A DNA stretch of 64,000 nt from Chryseobacterium sp. JM1 (GCF_000737715.1 NZ_JPRN01000007.1:62001-126000); one strand, 5' to 3'. Positions 44,088 to 53,215 are shown, numbered from the stretch's first letter. A program made the numbers and translations. Notes: generated from the letters alone by a model not told the origin.

Positions 44088-44861
44088 TTAGTAACCTCTT
44101 CTTAAATTTTCTGCGTATTCGTTTGGTAAAATGCTTTCTTCAACTGCTTTTGCAGCCCTTTCAATATCATAATCAAAGCGTATAAATTCTACACTGATAC
44201 TATCTTTATCCAACACAGAACTGTTTTCATTAATCGTAAGCATTACATAACCGCCTCTTACATCGCTGTCCTTCGGTTTACCAACCGAACCGATATTAAT
44301 GGCGTGTCGGAAATGATTTTGACCGTCAATACCCGAATTTAAAACTCTGTGATAAGGTTTGTGTGTGTGTCCGAAGCACATAATGTCTGCATCGGCTTGC
44401 TCCATAATGCGAAGCATACTTTTTTCCTCACGGTCTTCAAAAAGATATTCGTTTATTTTTCTCGGACTTCCGTGTACCAACAGCAAATTCAATTTATCTT
44501 CATTCAGTTGAAATTCTACTTTGATATGGGCTGGAAGTGTACGCAAATACGCTCTTTCTTCATCTTTCATCAAAGAATTTGTGAATGAAATAGAAATATT
44601 TCCGTTATCTTTTTCACTGTCTGTTTTGTAGGCACAACCGCATTCGTTGCTCATTCTGCCAATGCCAAAATCGTAATTTCCGGCAATGGTTGGTATTCTC
44701 CTTTTACGGATTTCGTTTACCACTTCGTTTGGCCAAATATTATAGCCCACCAAATCGCCCAAACAATAAATACTGTCTGGTTTTCTTTTTTCAACATCTT
44801 CAAAAAATGCTTCTAATGCAGGTAAATTGGCGTGAATATCACTGAATAATGCTATTTTCAT
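44088..44861 (-). CDS. Metallophosphoesterase (YfcE-like) in the arsenic operon
   Basis: A 257-aa calcineurin-like phosphoesterase. Dimetal motifs are present: ALFSDIHANLPAL, YCLGDLVGYN, IAGNYDFGIG (with Tyr where most have His), LLVHGSPR and CFGHTHKPYH. Substrate unknown. Such phosphatases recur in bacterial arsenic loci, and a role in phosphate-ester or arsenate-ester turnover has been considered; that is not proven. It lies 16 bp before the GcvH-like gene. Confidence 0.85.
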   Translation of the reverse strand: MKIALFSDIHANLPALEAFFEDVEKRKPDSIYCLGDLVGYNIWPNEVVNEIRKRRIPTIAGNYDFGIGRMSNECGCAYKTDSEKDNGNISISFTNSLMKDEERAYLRTLPAHIKVEFQLNEDKLNLLLVHGSPRKINEYLFEDREEKSMLRIMEQADADIMCFGHTHKPYHRVLNSGIDGQNHFRHAINIGSVGKPKDSDVRGGYVMLTINENSSVLDKDSISVEFIRFDYDIERAAKAVEESILPNEYAENLRRGY

Positions 44862-44904
44862 TTTGTCTAATTTTTATTGTTTAAATATTTTGTTTAAGAT
44901 AACT

Positions 44905-46032
44905 TTAGATAAGATTAAATAAATACCCTAATAATGCTCCTCCAATAACCACAAAGGCACTATTTATTTTTTTGAATTTGAAAACTACGATCGCACTTAT
45001 CATTGCAATTAATATCGTCCGCCAATCAGTAATAGTTTCTTTGCCAATTGTAAGACAAATAGCGGCTATGATTGCAACAGATGCCACATTGACCGCATCG
45101 AGAAAAATGGACAGTCCTTTAGATTGGCGCATTTTTTTCATCAAGGGATTTAGCAATGCTACTAAAATAAACGACGGCAGAAAAATAGCAATCGTAGAAA
45201 TAACTGCTCCGGATAGTCCGTTGATTTGATAGCCAATAAACGTAACTGAAGAAAAAACAGGACCTGGGGTAAACTGTCCAACAGCAATAGCATCCATTAA
45301 TTGCTGCCGGGTGAGTAAGCCCGTTGCAACTAATTCCGTATCTAAAAAGGCGAAAAGAACATAACCGCTTCCGTAGAGGATAGCACCAATTTTCAGGAAT
45401 ATCCAAAATAATTTGGTATTTGTTTCAGACAGTAAGGGGCTTTGTGCGATTTGTAAGAATGCGAGCGGGATAAAACTTTGGAGCGTATTTTTTGTATCCT
45501 GAAGGTAATACAAGGCCATTGCCAGCAATCCCGCTCCAAACATCAAATAGATTTCACTAATGCCGAATAATGACAGTACCAAAACAAGAATACCTACAAC
45601 CGCCAAGAATGTGGACTTGACAGATTTCTTTGCTAATGGAAAAACAGCTCCTATGATAATAGCGATGATTGCAGGTTTGATACCGTAAATAAAGGGCTGT
45701 ACTTCGGGCAATTGTCCGTATTGCTGATACAACCATGCAAATATCCCGGTAATGAAAACCGCAGGTAAAATAAAGCATAACCCTGCAAAGATTAATCCTT
45801 TCCAACCGCCTTTGTCATAGCCGATGTGTATCGCCATTTCTGTACTGTTGGGGCCAGGAATGAGATTAGTAGCTCCCAACAAATCCAAAAAATGCTGTTC
45901 GCTCATCCATTTCTTTTTGACAACAACTTCCTGCTGCATCATAGCAATATGAACCGCGGGACCTCCAAAACCAATAAAACCGAGCTTGAGAAAGAGCTTG
46001 GCAATTTCCTTTATTTGAATATCACGCTCCAT
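44905..46032 (-). CDS. chrA: Chromate efflux transporter ChrA family
   Basis: A 375-aa membrane protein made of two homologous ChrA halves (start FLKLGFIGFGGPAVHIAMMQ and, near residue 195, FLKIGAILYGSGYVLFAFLD). The motifs TNLIPGPNSTEMAIHIGY and AVGQFTPGPVFSSVTFIGY are the repeated family signatures. ChrA exports chromate using proton force. Its start overlaps doxX by 11 bp, so it is co-translated in the arsenic operon. Confidence 0.92.
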   Translation of the reverse strand: MERDIQIKEIAKLFLKLGFIGFGGPAVHIAMMQQEVVVKKKWMSEQHFLDLLGATNLIPGPNSTEMAIHIGYDKGGWKGLIFAGLCFILPAVFITGIFAWLYQQYGQLPEVQPFIYGIKPAIIAIIIGAVFPLAKKSVKSTFLAVVGILVLVLSLFGISEIYLMFGAGLLAMALYYLQDTKNTLQSFIPLAFLQIAQSPLLSETNTKLFWIFLKIGAILYGSGYVLFAFLDTELVATGLLTRQQLMDAIAVGQFTPGPVFSSVTFIGYQINGLSGAVISTIAIFLPSFILVALLNPLMKKMRQSKGLSIFLDAVNVASVAIIAAICLTIGKETITDWRTILIAMISAIVVFKFKKINSAFVVIGGALLGYLFNLI

Positions 46033-46453
46033 TTCTCATTACGATTTTATCAATAGACCAATTACCTCCACCTTTGATTAACAAAAACATACTTCCCAAA
46101 AGCATCGCCCAATCCGTACGGCTGCCGTGCAGCAATTCCCAAATACCCTCATTAGCCAAAATAGATGTTTTGGTCGTGGCAATGGCAACAAGCATAATGA
46201 TGATGAGCGGAATACTTGCTAACCTTGTAAGCAACCCGAGCAAAATAAGTGCTCCGCAAAGGATTTCAAATATGCCTACAAAACTTCCAAGAAATTCAGG
46301 AGATGGCAAGCCAATTTTTTCAAACCGCCCGGCTCCCCGAAAAGCAGGAAACAGCAATTTTTGAATGCCCTCCGATAAAAAAACACCTCCAACAATCAGT
46401 CGGATTATGATTGTTGTCTTTGAATTATCTGTATGAATGATTTTTGAAAACAT
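46022..46453 (-). CDS. DoxX family membrane protein
   Basis: A 143-aa protein with four membrane helices and the DoxX signatures IIIRLIVGGVFLSEGIQKLL and GIFEILCGALILLGLLTRL. DoxX-like proteins are linked to thiol redox balance in some bacteria; here the role is unclear. It lies 12 bp after the DUF6428 gene and overlaps chrA. Confidence 0.88.
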   Translation of the reverse strand: MFSKIIHTDNSKTTIIIRLIVGGVFLSEGIQKLLFPAFRGAGRFEKIGLPSPEFLGSFVGIFEILCGALILLGLLTRLASIPLIIIMLVAIATTKTSILANEGIWELLHGSRTDWAMLLGSMFLLIKGGGNWSIDKIVMRNGA

Positions 46454-46465
46454 AAAAATTCAATT

Positions 46466-46939
46466 TTAACAACATCCGCCACCTGGAGTACAAGCATTAG
46501 CATTATTTACAGGCAGTTCCGCCAAATTTTTCTTTACTTTTTCGGAAGGAATACCGCAGGCATCTTGAGCCAAACAAGCTGTTGTTTTATTTTTCAGTAC
46601 AAATGTCTCTCCGTTGAAATCCAAATCATACTTACCAATCGTTTCGCTTTGGTATTCCACTTCAATTTCCGCATCTTCTATGCCCAATTTTTCTTCGGAT
46701 AGCTTGATGATGTTTAATAGCTTAGCTGGCTTTAATTTGTGCTCGAAATCGTCTGCATTCCATAATTGGAAGTTTACAACTTTTTCCGAACGGATTACGC
46801 CACCACAGTCTATAAAGTTTTTAGTAATTTGTCCCACTTCGGTAACGTGGAAATGTTCTGGAACTAAGGTTCCGTTTTCTAATTGAAATCCAACATTTAC
46901 TAATGTTGGCAGGATTTCTTTAATTTTTGATAGCTTCAT
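46466..46939 (-). CDS. DUF6428 protein, Cys-rich arsenic-operon accessory
   Basis: A 157-aa cytoplasmic protein found next to arsR in Bacteroidetes arsenic loci. Cys residues occur in DCGG, TTACLAQDACGIP and the terminal NACTPGGGCC. The C-terminal Cys cluster could bind or relay As(III) (inference). A candidate ArsR site (46970-46984) lies in the 65-bp gap before it. Confidence 0.83.
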   Translation of the reverse strand: MKLSKIKEILPTLVNVGFQLENGTLVPEHFHVTEVGQITKNFIDCGGVIRSEKVVNFQLWNADDFEHKLKPAKLLNIIKLSEEKLGIEDAEIEVEYQSETIGKYDLDFNGETFVLKNKTTACLAQDACGIPSEKVKKNLAELPVNNANACTPGGGCC

Positions 46940-46969
46940 ATTTCTGATATTAACTCAATAAATGTTATA

Positions 46970-46984
46970 TTGCAATGTTACGAT
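46970..46984 (-). promoter_or_regulatory. Second ArsR-like operator
   Basis: TTGCAATGTTACGAT, close to the ATCG-N8-CGAT palindrome upstream of arsR (47356-47371). It lies between arsR and the DUF6428 gene, where an internal promoter could be controlled. Confidence 0.4.
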
Positions 46985-47004
46985 GATTTGGTGTTAAAAA
47001 AAGC

Positions 47005-47334
47005 TTAACAGCATTCTTTACTATTTACATTCTCGACAAAAAAGCTATTGAGTTCCTTCTTAATCTCATTCCAGACTGTTTCATTAATACAGTAACATAC
47101 ACTAGTTCCTTCTATATTTCCTTTAATGATACCAATATTTTTCAGCTCTTTCAAGTGTTGTGAAATTGTCGCTTGTGCCAATCCCAATTCTTCTACAAGA
47201 TCATTACAGATGCAGGCATTTTGTTTAATGATATGTTGCAGTATAGCTATACGGGCAGGATGAGCCAGTGCCTTTAAAATACTAGCTAAATGGTTCTGCT
47301 GTTCTGTAAAAATTTCGGTTTTTGTGACACCCAT
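47005..47334 (-). CDS. arsR: ArsR family arsenic repressor
   Basis: A 109-aa winged-helix repressor. The As(III)-binding Cys pair lies in IKQNACICNDLVEEL, before the recognition helix AQATISQHLKELK; the protein ends in ECC. It starts the leftward arsenic operon and its own start is preceded by a palindromic operator. Confidence 0.93.
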   Translation of the reverse strand: MGVTKTEIFTEQQNHLASILKALAHPARIAILQHIIKQNACICNDLVEELGLAQATISQHLKELKNIGIIKGNIEGTSVCYCINETVWNEIKKELNSFFVENVNSKECC

Positions 47335-47355
47335 CAGTTTTATAAAAATAAATAT

Positions 47356-47371
47356 ATCGCAATATTACGAT
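47356..47371 (-). promoter_or_regulatory. Operator upstream of arsR
   Basis: Palindrome ATCG-CAATATTA-CGAT, 22 bp before the arsR start. No clean TAnnTTTG box is seen beside it; the surrounding bases are very AT-rich. Confidence 0.55.
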
Positions 47372-47445
47372 AATAAATTTAAACAGCAATAATTTTAAAA
47401 AAAATTATTGCTGTAGTTGTAATATTAAACTTGGGTATTCCGATG

Positions 47446-48981
47446 CTATTTATTAGTCATTACTTTGTAGGTAGGATCTTCAATAATATTCACATCAATA
47501 ACTGTTTCTGCATTTTTAAGTAATTGCCTGCAATCTTGGCTTAAATGACGTAAATGTAGTTTTTTACCTTCCTTGTGATACTTCTCCGTAATTTTATTTA
47601 AAGCTTCAATAGCAGACATATCAACTACTTTACTTTCCTTAAAATCAATTACAACTTCATTCGGGTCATTTAGTAAGTCAAATTTTTCAATAAATGCGGC
47701 AGTAGAACCAAAGAAGAGCGGCCCAAAAATTTCGTAATGCTTTACACCATCTTCATCTACATATTTTCTTGCACGTATTCTTTTAGCACTCTCCCAGGCA
47801 AATACTAGAGCCGAAATGACTACACCAATCAAAACCGCTAAAGCTAAGTTGTGCAATACTATGGTTATAACTGCTACCAACATACCAATAAAAATATCGT
47901 GACGAGGCATTTTATTAATAATTCGAAAGCTGACCCACTCAAATGTGCCTATAGCTACCATCATCATCACCCCGACTAATGCCGCCATTGGAATTTGCTC
48001 GATTACAGGACCTGCAACCAGAATGATTAATAAAATTGCTATAGCTGCAACTATTGCAGAAAGTCTGGCTCTTCCTCCAGCTCCGATATTCACTAAAGTT
48101 TGGGCAACCATTGCACATCCACCCATTCCGCCGAAGAAACCGTTGGTGATATTGGCTATACCTTGCGCCGCAGTCTCACGGTTAGATTGTCCTTTTGTGC
48201 TGGTTATTTCATCAACCATATTAAGCGTTAACAGACTTTCAATCAATCCAACCCCTGCCATTACCAAGGCATAAGGGAAAATAATTTCCAATGTTTCCAG
48301 ACTAAAAGGAATAGCAGGGATATGAAATGAAGGTAAAGAACCTCCTACAGAGGCGATATCAATTACTTTTTTAGTATCGATGCCGAAAAAATATACAATA
48401 CCAAAGACAACTATTATTGCTACTAAAGATGCAGGAACTGCCTTTGTAAATTTTGGCAATATAAATACGATGGCTATAGTTAGTAATGTCAGTCCAGCCA
48501 TTAGATAAAGCGCCGGCCCCTGCATCCAACCTTCTATCCCGTTTTCTACAACTTTAAATTGAGCTACCTGTGCCATGAAAATGATTACTGCAAGACCGTT
48601 TAAAAAACCATACATTACTGGTTGTGGGATCAGGCGGACAAATTTACCCAGTTTAAAAATTCCTACTGAAAATTGCAGTACACCTGCTAATATAACCGCA
48701 GCAAATAGATATTCCACACCGTGTGATGCTGCCAATGCGATAAGTACTACTACCGTTGCTCCGGCTCCCCCAGAAACCATTCCGGGTCTGCCTCCCAAAA
48801 TTGCAGTAACAATACCCATTAAAAAAGCTGCATAAAGCCCTGTCAAAGGCGAAAGCCCTGCCAGAATAGCAAAGGATAAAGACTCAGGTATCATGGTCAT
48901 AGCCACCGCAAGACCCGCAAGAATTTCGTTTTTGTAATTAATTTTCTGTTTGAAATCAAACAAATTGATAATTTTCTGCAT
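47446..48981 (-). CDS. SulP family inorganic anion transporter with STAS domain
   Basis: A 511-aa transporter. The membrane part (about residues 20-390) has the SulP features ILAGLAVAMTMIPESLSFAI and IANITNGFFGGMGGCAMVAQ; residues about 400-505 form a cytoplasmic STAS domain (VVDMSAIEALNKI). The substrate may be sulfate or bicarbonate. It is a single leftward gene with a long (about 170 nt) leader. Confidence 0.93.
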   Translation of the reverse strand: MQKIINLFDFKQKINYKNEILAGLAVAMTMIPESLSFAILAGLSPLTGLYAAFLMGIVTAILGGRPGMVSGGAGATVVVLIALAASHGVEYLFAAVILAGVLQFSVGIFKLGKFVRLIPQPVMYGFLNGLAVIIFMAQVAQFKVVENGIEGWMQGPALYLMAGLTLLTIAIVFILPKFTKAVPASLVAIIVVFGIVYFFGIDTKKVIDIASVGGSLPSFHIPAIPFSLETLEIIFPYALVMAGVGLIESLLTLNMVDEITSTKGQSNRETAAQGIANITNGFFGGMGGCAMVAQTLVNIGAGGRARLSAIVAAIAILLIILVAGPVIEQIPMAALVGVMMMVAIGTFEWVSFRIINKMPRHDIFIGMLVAVITIVLHNLALAVLIGVVISALVFAWESAKRIRARKYVDEDGVKHYEIFGPLFFGSTAAFIEKFDLLNDPNEVVIDFKESKVVDMSAIEALNKITEKYHKEGKKLHLRHLSQDCRQLLKNAETVIDVNIIEDPTYKVMTNK

Positions 48982-49157
48982 AAAAATTTATGTTTAAAGT
49001 GGTAAAAATGTAAATAGAAAAGTTTGTACACGAAAGCAAAACCTTCGGGTACGACAGAGAAGCCAATAAATTAAAATTGGGAAATATAACAGTTAGCCTA
49101 AGATCAAGGCGGAGTAACTTGGGATGATATTTGTACTGTTCTTTTCATTGAGTGGTG

Positions 49158-49188
49158 CAAAAGTACAATTTATAGTTATTGTACACAA
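49158..49188 (-). promoter_or_regulatory. Promoter of the SulP gene with embedded palindrome
   Basis: Minus strand TACTTTTG (49165-49158) as -7 box, a TTG 20 bp upstream, and the palindrome GTACAAT-N8-ATTGTAC (49163-49184) between them. The 470-bp gap 48982-49451 otherwise holds only a short 14-codon ORF in the leader and the hairpin at 49393-49435. Confidence 0.55.
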
Positions 49189-49392
49189 TTTAACACCAAA
49201 AAAACTAAAAAAAATTGTTTTACAACACAGAATCTTTTCTTTGATGGCTATGTGAAAAGAAATCGTTACTAAATACAACAAATGGGATAATGAATATCCC
49301 ACGCAAAAACTCGCAACCTGTTTGGTAAAATGTAAGGAAAGGTAATTGTGAAATGGTACATTTTAACAAAGGGGTTGCATCCGCTTTAAACC

Positions 49393-49435
49393 GCAAAAAT
49401 GCGTTTCCGACCGAAGCGAGGAATTGCATTTTTGC
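49393..49435. terminator. Hairpin downstream of the PRTRC operon
   Basis: Perfect 10-bp arms GCAAAAATGC (49393-49402) and GCATTTTTGC (49426-49435), 23-nt loop, just beyond the stop of the ThiF-like gene. No T-run, so it may be an RNA-stabilising or terminator-like structure. Confidence 0.4.
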
Positions 49436-49451
49436 CCGCCGATTTAGGCTT

Positions 49452-50261
49452 TTAGGCAACTTTTATCGGGTGGGTGCGGAAATCTTTCAGATTGTGAAAA
49501 AATCCTTTGTATTCGGTCATTCCCCTGCGAAACAAGTTCCATAGCAAAGAACAACCCATTTGGGTCAATGATGAATTGATAAACAAATCTTGGTGTTCCA
49601 ATGCTTCGGCAAGTGAGCAACTTGGCGTGTTATCCTCTTGTTCGGATTGCTTCAGCAATTCGCCAAACTCATCAGTAACAAATGGCAGGCTTGCCACTGT
49701 TTGGTATTTCTCTGAATTGGGTTGCTTTATCTCTCCGATAGTAGATAGTATTACTTGTCCTGTATCTTGGCTATTGCCAAAATCCAACCAATATTTTGGC
49801 ACATCTTGATAGTATCTGCGATAGCTTATTTCTTTAAGAATTTCAGCAACGCCAAACCTCGCCTGTACATTATCCACGCACGTAATAGTAATGATTGCCC
49901 TTGCGTCTTCGGGCAATCTGCCGAACTTATCCTTTTCAAATTTTACTGTTTTAGCTTTCCAATTTGTACCTGCCCAACGGTTGCAACGATTGATTAAAGC
50001 AACGGATTTGTATAATCCTATTTCACTTTCTGCAAAACGCTGTCTGCCCAAATTGGCACTCGTGATAACATCATCATCCCAAAGGCGGACTTGCAACCCT
50101 GCGTGTCCTAATGCTATCAAACTTTCGTTTATTTCCATTAAGGCGGTCAATACTTTTGAGCCTGTACCACCTCCTCCGATAAGGTTTACCGAAATCGGAT
50201 TGGTAGGATTGAGTAAATAGTTGTCCGTAAAATGAACTGCTGTTTTTGTCGTATTCATCAC
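49452..50261 (-). CDS. PRTRC system ThiF-family protein
   Basis: A 269-aa E1-like/ThiF-fold protein. Nucleotide-binding motif VNLIGGGGTGSKVLTALM near residue 25 and the Arg/Asp region VRLWDDDVITSANLGRQRF are visible. Such enzymes adenylate the C-terminus of small ubiquitin-like proteins. PRTRC gene sets occur on plasmids and ICEs; their function is not settled. It is the last gene of the operon and overlaps the PRTRC B gene by 4 bp. The catalytic Cys is probably CVDN. Confidence 0.88.
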   Translation of the reverse strand: MMNTTKTAVHFTDNYLLNPTNPISVNLIGGGGTGSKVLTALMEINESLIALGHAGLQVRLWDDDVITSANLGRQRFAESEIGLYKSVALINRCNRWAGTNWKAKTVKFEKDKFGRLPEDARAIITITCVDNVQARFGVAEILKEISYRRYYQDVPKYWLDFGNSQDTGQVILSTIGEIKQPNSEKYQTVASLPFVTDEFGELLKQSEQEDNTPSCSLAEALEHQDLFINSSLTQMGCSLLWNLFRRGMTEYKGFFHNLKDFRTHPIKVA

Positions 50262-50980
50262 AATAGATTTTTAAGGGTTTTGTTATTCTTTTTTAATACT
50301 TCTTTTGGAAAGGGTTTATCCGTACCGATAAGGTCTTTCCATAGACTTACGATGTTCTTTTTTGTCAAATTTGCACTCAATGAATGACTGAAATAGGAAT
50401 TGAAAAAATAATGTTCCCACGCTTGCATAAATTCCTCAACCGAAGCAGAATTTTTAATATCAATACTTACCGTACCCATACATACATTGCCCTTTTCGTA
50501 GATATTGAAGAAAGGTGCGTAATACAATGGCGTTTTCTCGGTGGGTCTTCTATCATTTGCCAAAGCAAATACGGTAAGACTGTTTTTGTTCGCTAACCAA
50601 AGCATTGGCGGTACTTGTGCCATTCCGTTGGGTATGCCCAAACTTTCCACAAAATACAGTTTCCGTTGCTGTGCTTTGGTGTACCAAAGCACAGTACCTT
50701 TTTCAGCATTCGGATTGATATGCAGAATATTGGTCGGCAAAATTCCTTTTGGCTTTAAAAAAGCTGCGTTCTTTTCTTCATCGGTCTTTAAAGCTTTTGC
50801 CAATACATTGGCTTCTTTTACCGTCAATGGGTGGGCATTGATAGGCGTTCCGTTGCTATCCATATCAAAATGCTCCACATACACATCGGTTTCCGTTCCT
50901 TTGGTTTCATAGAAAACCAAAGCGGATTTTGGATAGTACATACTGCCAAAATGGTTTGTTATATCTGTTGTTGTGTTCAT
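50258..50980 (-). CDS. PRTRC system protein B
   Basis: A 240-aa protein. The stretch LPTNILHINPNAEKGTVLWY near residue 100 and MLWLANKNSLTVFAL fit PRTRC B. No catalytic motif is known. It overlaps both neighbours by 4 bp, so the three genes are translationally coupled. Confidence 0.82.
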   Translation of the reverse strand: MNTTTDITNHFGSMYYPKSALVFYETKGTETDVYVEHFDMDSNGTPINAHPLTVKEANVLAKALKTDEEKNAAFLKPKGILPTNILHINPNAEKGTVLWYTKAQQRKLYFVESLGIPNGMAQVPPMLWLANKNSLTVFALANDRRPTEKTPLYYAPFFNIYEKGNVCMGTVSIDIKNSASVEEFMQAWEHYFFNSYFSHSLSANLTKKNIVSLWKDLIGTDKPFPKEVLKKNNKTLKNLL

Positions 50981-52143
50981 TTTTCTATCGTTTTGTATTC
51001 GTATAATAATCCACTCAAATCATTCAATAAATCAAACAAACGGTTCTCAAAATCAAGGTCGGTTGTTGGTATTTCGCTTCCGTCAAACCGCTTGGAAATA
51101 GTTGGTTCTTCCATTGCTCCGTACTCGTTAAATTCATTGTTGATGGTATCTGAAAGGTTTTCGTATAACCAACCTTTAGTGTCTGCAATAAATGAAATGT
51201 ATTTTTCCATTCCGATTATTTCATTTTCGTAATCATCATTATAAAGGTCTTTTTCGGGCAATGTGGCGTTTCTGAAAATAGTTGCGTTCGGATATTCTGT
51301 ACAAAGGGCAAACGCATTACAAGCCACTTGCCAACATTCCTTATCGAACGTATCAACACTTTTAAATCGGTTCAAACGCTGTTCAAATATCTTTAGATTG
51401 ATGCGGTTGAATAACTTCTGTTCTATCTTATCGCCAATGTATTCGGCTTTTCTCAATTCACGTTTGTTGGTTTCTGTTTCTTCCGTTTCCTCATCCTGTT
51501 CCACCCAATCATTCATCGTTTCGTAAAGCCAATACAAATAACTTTCTTCCTGCCTGTAATAGGGAATTAGGACGATGTGGTACAGATAACTGCATACCGA
51601 CAGTAAAAGTTGTGCGGTCTTTTTACGCTTCGGGTCTTTGAGCATTTTAAACAGTGGCTTAATGGGAATATAGTACAAAGTTGTACCTGTATTGTATCGT
51701 TCCTCACTCACAAAATAGGTTTTACCGCTATTCTGTATCAATTTGAAACCATCCCAATTGATATTGGTACGCTTCAATTTAGTTTCCATATCCCACATAG
51801 ACAATGTTATATTGTAGGGAAACTCAAAATCTTGGGTTTGCATTGGCTCAATGCTGTAATGCTCGGCAAGTCGGGAAAGGGACTTGTAAAAATCCCTCTC
51901 CGTTTTCTGACAAGCCTGTACGGATTGTGCTGTTTTCAATTTAGGCAGAAATGTACATTTTAGAATAGCATTGGCAACATTGCTATCGGTACGGATTTCT
52001 GTTTGTCTTTCTGCACTTGGTTGGCGTCCTTTGGTCTTTGCATCCAATTGGCGAACTCGCCCAACTGTCGGTGTAACTGCTGTTGTCGTTTCTGTTCGGG
52101 TATGTTGATTATTCCCGATATGATATTGCGTTGCATAATTCAT
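50977..52143 (-). CDS. PRTRC-linked protein (position of protein F), function unknown
   Basis: A 388-aa soluble protein without recognised motif. Its place between PRTRC C and B is that of protein F in many PRTRC sets, but the sequence alone does not let me confirm it. N-terminal 45 residues are low-complexity (Thr/Gln/Arg); there is an acidic linker (EQDEETEETETNKREL). It overlaps the B gene by 4 bp. Confidence 0.65.
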   Translation of the reverse strand: MNYATQYHIGNNQHTRTETTTAVTPTVGRVRQLDAKTKGRQPSAERQTEIRTDSNVANAILKCTFLPKLKTAQSVQACQKTERDFYKSLSRLAEHYSIEPMQTQDFEFPYNITLSMWDMETKLKRTNINWDGFKLIQNSGKTYFVSEERYNTGTTLYYIPIKPLFKMLKDPKRKKTAQLLLSVCSYLYHIVLIPYYRQEESYLYWLYETMNDWVEQDEETEETETNKRELRKAEYIGDKIEQKLFNRINLKIFEQRLNRFKSVDTFDKECWQVACNAFALCTEYPNATIFRNATLPEKDLYNDDYENEIIGMEKYISFIADTKGWLYENLSDTINNEFNEYGAMEEPTISKRFDGSEIPTTDLDFENRLFDLLNDLSGLLYEYKTIEK

Positions 52144-52160
52144 CGTTTTAAAATTTTGGT

Positions 52161-52379
52161 TTAACCTTTCGTACCCATTACGCTCTCAAATTTGTACTCG
52201 ACTGCATCATCTTTTATCTGTGGTGCAGATGCTTTTGCAGTTGTCAAAATCGGGTACATATTGGCGTAAAAATTCATTACGGCTTCCACGCTCCAACGTG
52301 GTTCGGGGTCGGTCAGCCTGATGTCCTGTCCTTTATCTTTGAGTATGAAAACTCGTTCTAACTGTGTTGCTAATAACAT
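52161..52379 (-). CDS. PRTRC system protein C (small, ubiquitin-like)
   Basis: A 72-aa protein (LERVFILKDKGQDIRLTDPE..). PRTRC C proteins have this start and length and may be the ubiquitin-like partner of the ThiF protein; here the C-terminus is FESVMGTKG, with a single terminal Gly instead of a Gly-Gly, which leaves that idea open. It lies 17 bp before the next gene. Confidence 0.8.
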   Translation of the reverse strand: MLLATQLERVFILKDKGQDIRLTDPEPRWSVEAVMNFYANMYPILTTAKASAPQIKDDAVEYKFESVMGTKG

Positions 52380-52406
52380 AACTTTCTAATTTTTGGGTTA
52401 ACACTT

Positions 52407-53009
52407 TTATTCTTCCTCGTCCGCTTCATCAATGGGATAATCGGCAGTAAGTTCTTCCACCTTTGGCGGTTCGGGCGTTGCTTCTTCCATTGCTCCGAAA
52501 AGGCTCGGTGTTGCGAACTTGTCGGACAATGATGTTTTGCGTTTGCGTATCTCGTCCGCTTTTTCGGAGAACTCCGTTATATCGGGAACTTTTATCCACG
52601 CTTCACGGAATTTGCCCTCTTTTTCCAACTCATCCGCCTTTGCCATTGCATCTTTAAACTTCTTGTCTTTGGCTTCTTTTTCTTTTTTCTCTTTTTCGGT
52701 TTTTGCTTTCTCGATTGCCGATTGTGCTTTGGCTTCATCAAGTTGCTTTTGAAATTTTTCCATATCCACCATTAAGCCCGATACCTTTTGTATAGGTGTT
52801 GTTATCTGCTCAAAAAATCCCTCGTCAAACTCTTGGGGTGTGGCGTTGAATGTCAATGGGGGAATACCGTTTTTGGCACTATCTCCGCATTGTTCGTTGT
52901 TAAGCAATACTGTTACAATTAGGTTGCTTTCTATTCCTTTTGAAATGTTCAGTTGTAAAACTCCTGTAAAGTCCAACTGCTGTATCTGATTGAAAAAATT
53001 TGTATTCAT
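52407..53009 (-). CDS. PRTRC system protein E
   Basis: A 200-aa protein: an N-terminal beta domain (FFNQIQQLDFTGVLQLNI, with IPPLTFNATPQEFDEGFF) typical of PRTRC E, then a highly charged coiled coil (KAKTEKEKKEKEAKDKKF) and an acidic tail ending in DEADEEE. It follows the small 66-aa gene by 5 bp. Confidence 0.82.
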   Translation of the reverse strand: MNTNFFNQIQQLDFTGVLQLNISKGIESNLIVTVLLNNEQCGDSAKNGIPPLTFNATPQEFDEGFFEQITTPIQKVSGLMVDMEKFQKQLDEAKAQSAIEKAKTEKEKKEKEAKDKKFKDAMAKADELEKEGKFREAWIKVPDITEFSEKADEIRKRKTSLSDKFATPSLFGAMEEATPEPPKVEELTADYPIDEADEEE

Positions 53010-53014
53010 CGTTC

Positions 53015-53215
53015 TTAAATTTTAATTGTTGAAGATTGTTTTTTGATTGCTATCAATTTCTTGTGTATATCCGTCCAATAGGCATTTTGCCTTTTATCGA
53101 AGTCTGAAAAACTTTTGTCCTCGTGGCTATATCCTGTATTTCGCTTCGCAATACGGATAGCTTCTTTTAGGTCGGTTACTTCAATTTCGTAACCGTTCAA
53201 ATCCGTTACTTTCAT
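53015..53215 (-). CDS. Small protein (66 aa), function unknown
   Basis: A 66-aa protein with KVTDLNGYEIEVTDLKEAIR at its start and a basic end. Overlaps the upstream gene by 4 bp and precedes PRTRC E by 5 bp, so it is very likely real. The ssb/PRTRC gene neighbourhood often contains such small proteins, without known role. Confidence 0.68.
   Translation of the reverse strand: MKVTDLNGYEIEVTDLKEAIRIAKRNTGYSHEDKSFSDFDKRQNAYWTDIHKKLIAIKKQSSTIKI

Noticed and set aside
44905..46032. ChrA as evidence of a separate chromate operon
   Set aside because: It overlaps doxX and is in the arsR-led unit, so it is better read as part of the arsenic operon.
49353..49544. Plus-strand frame of 63 codons overlapping the ThiF 3' end
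   Set aside because: It spans the hairpin at 49393-49435 and runs antisense into a good gene; probably a by-product of that sequence.
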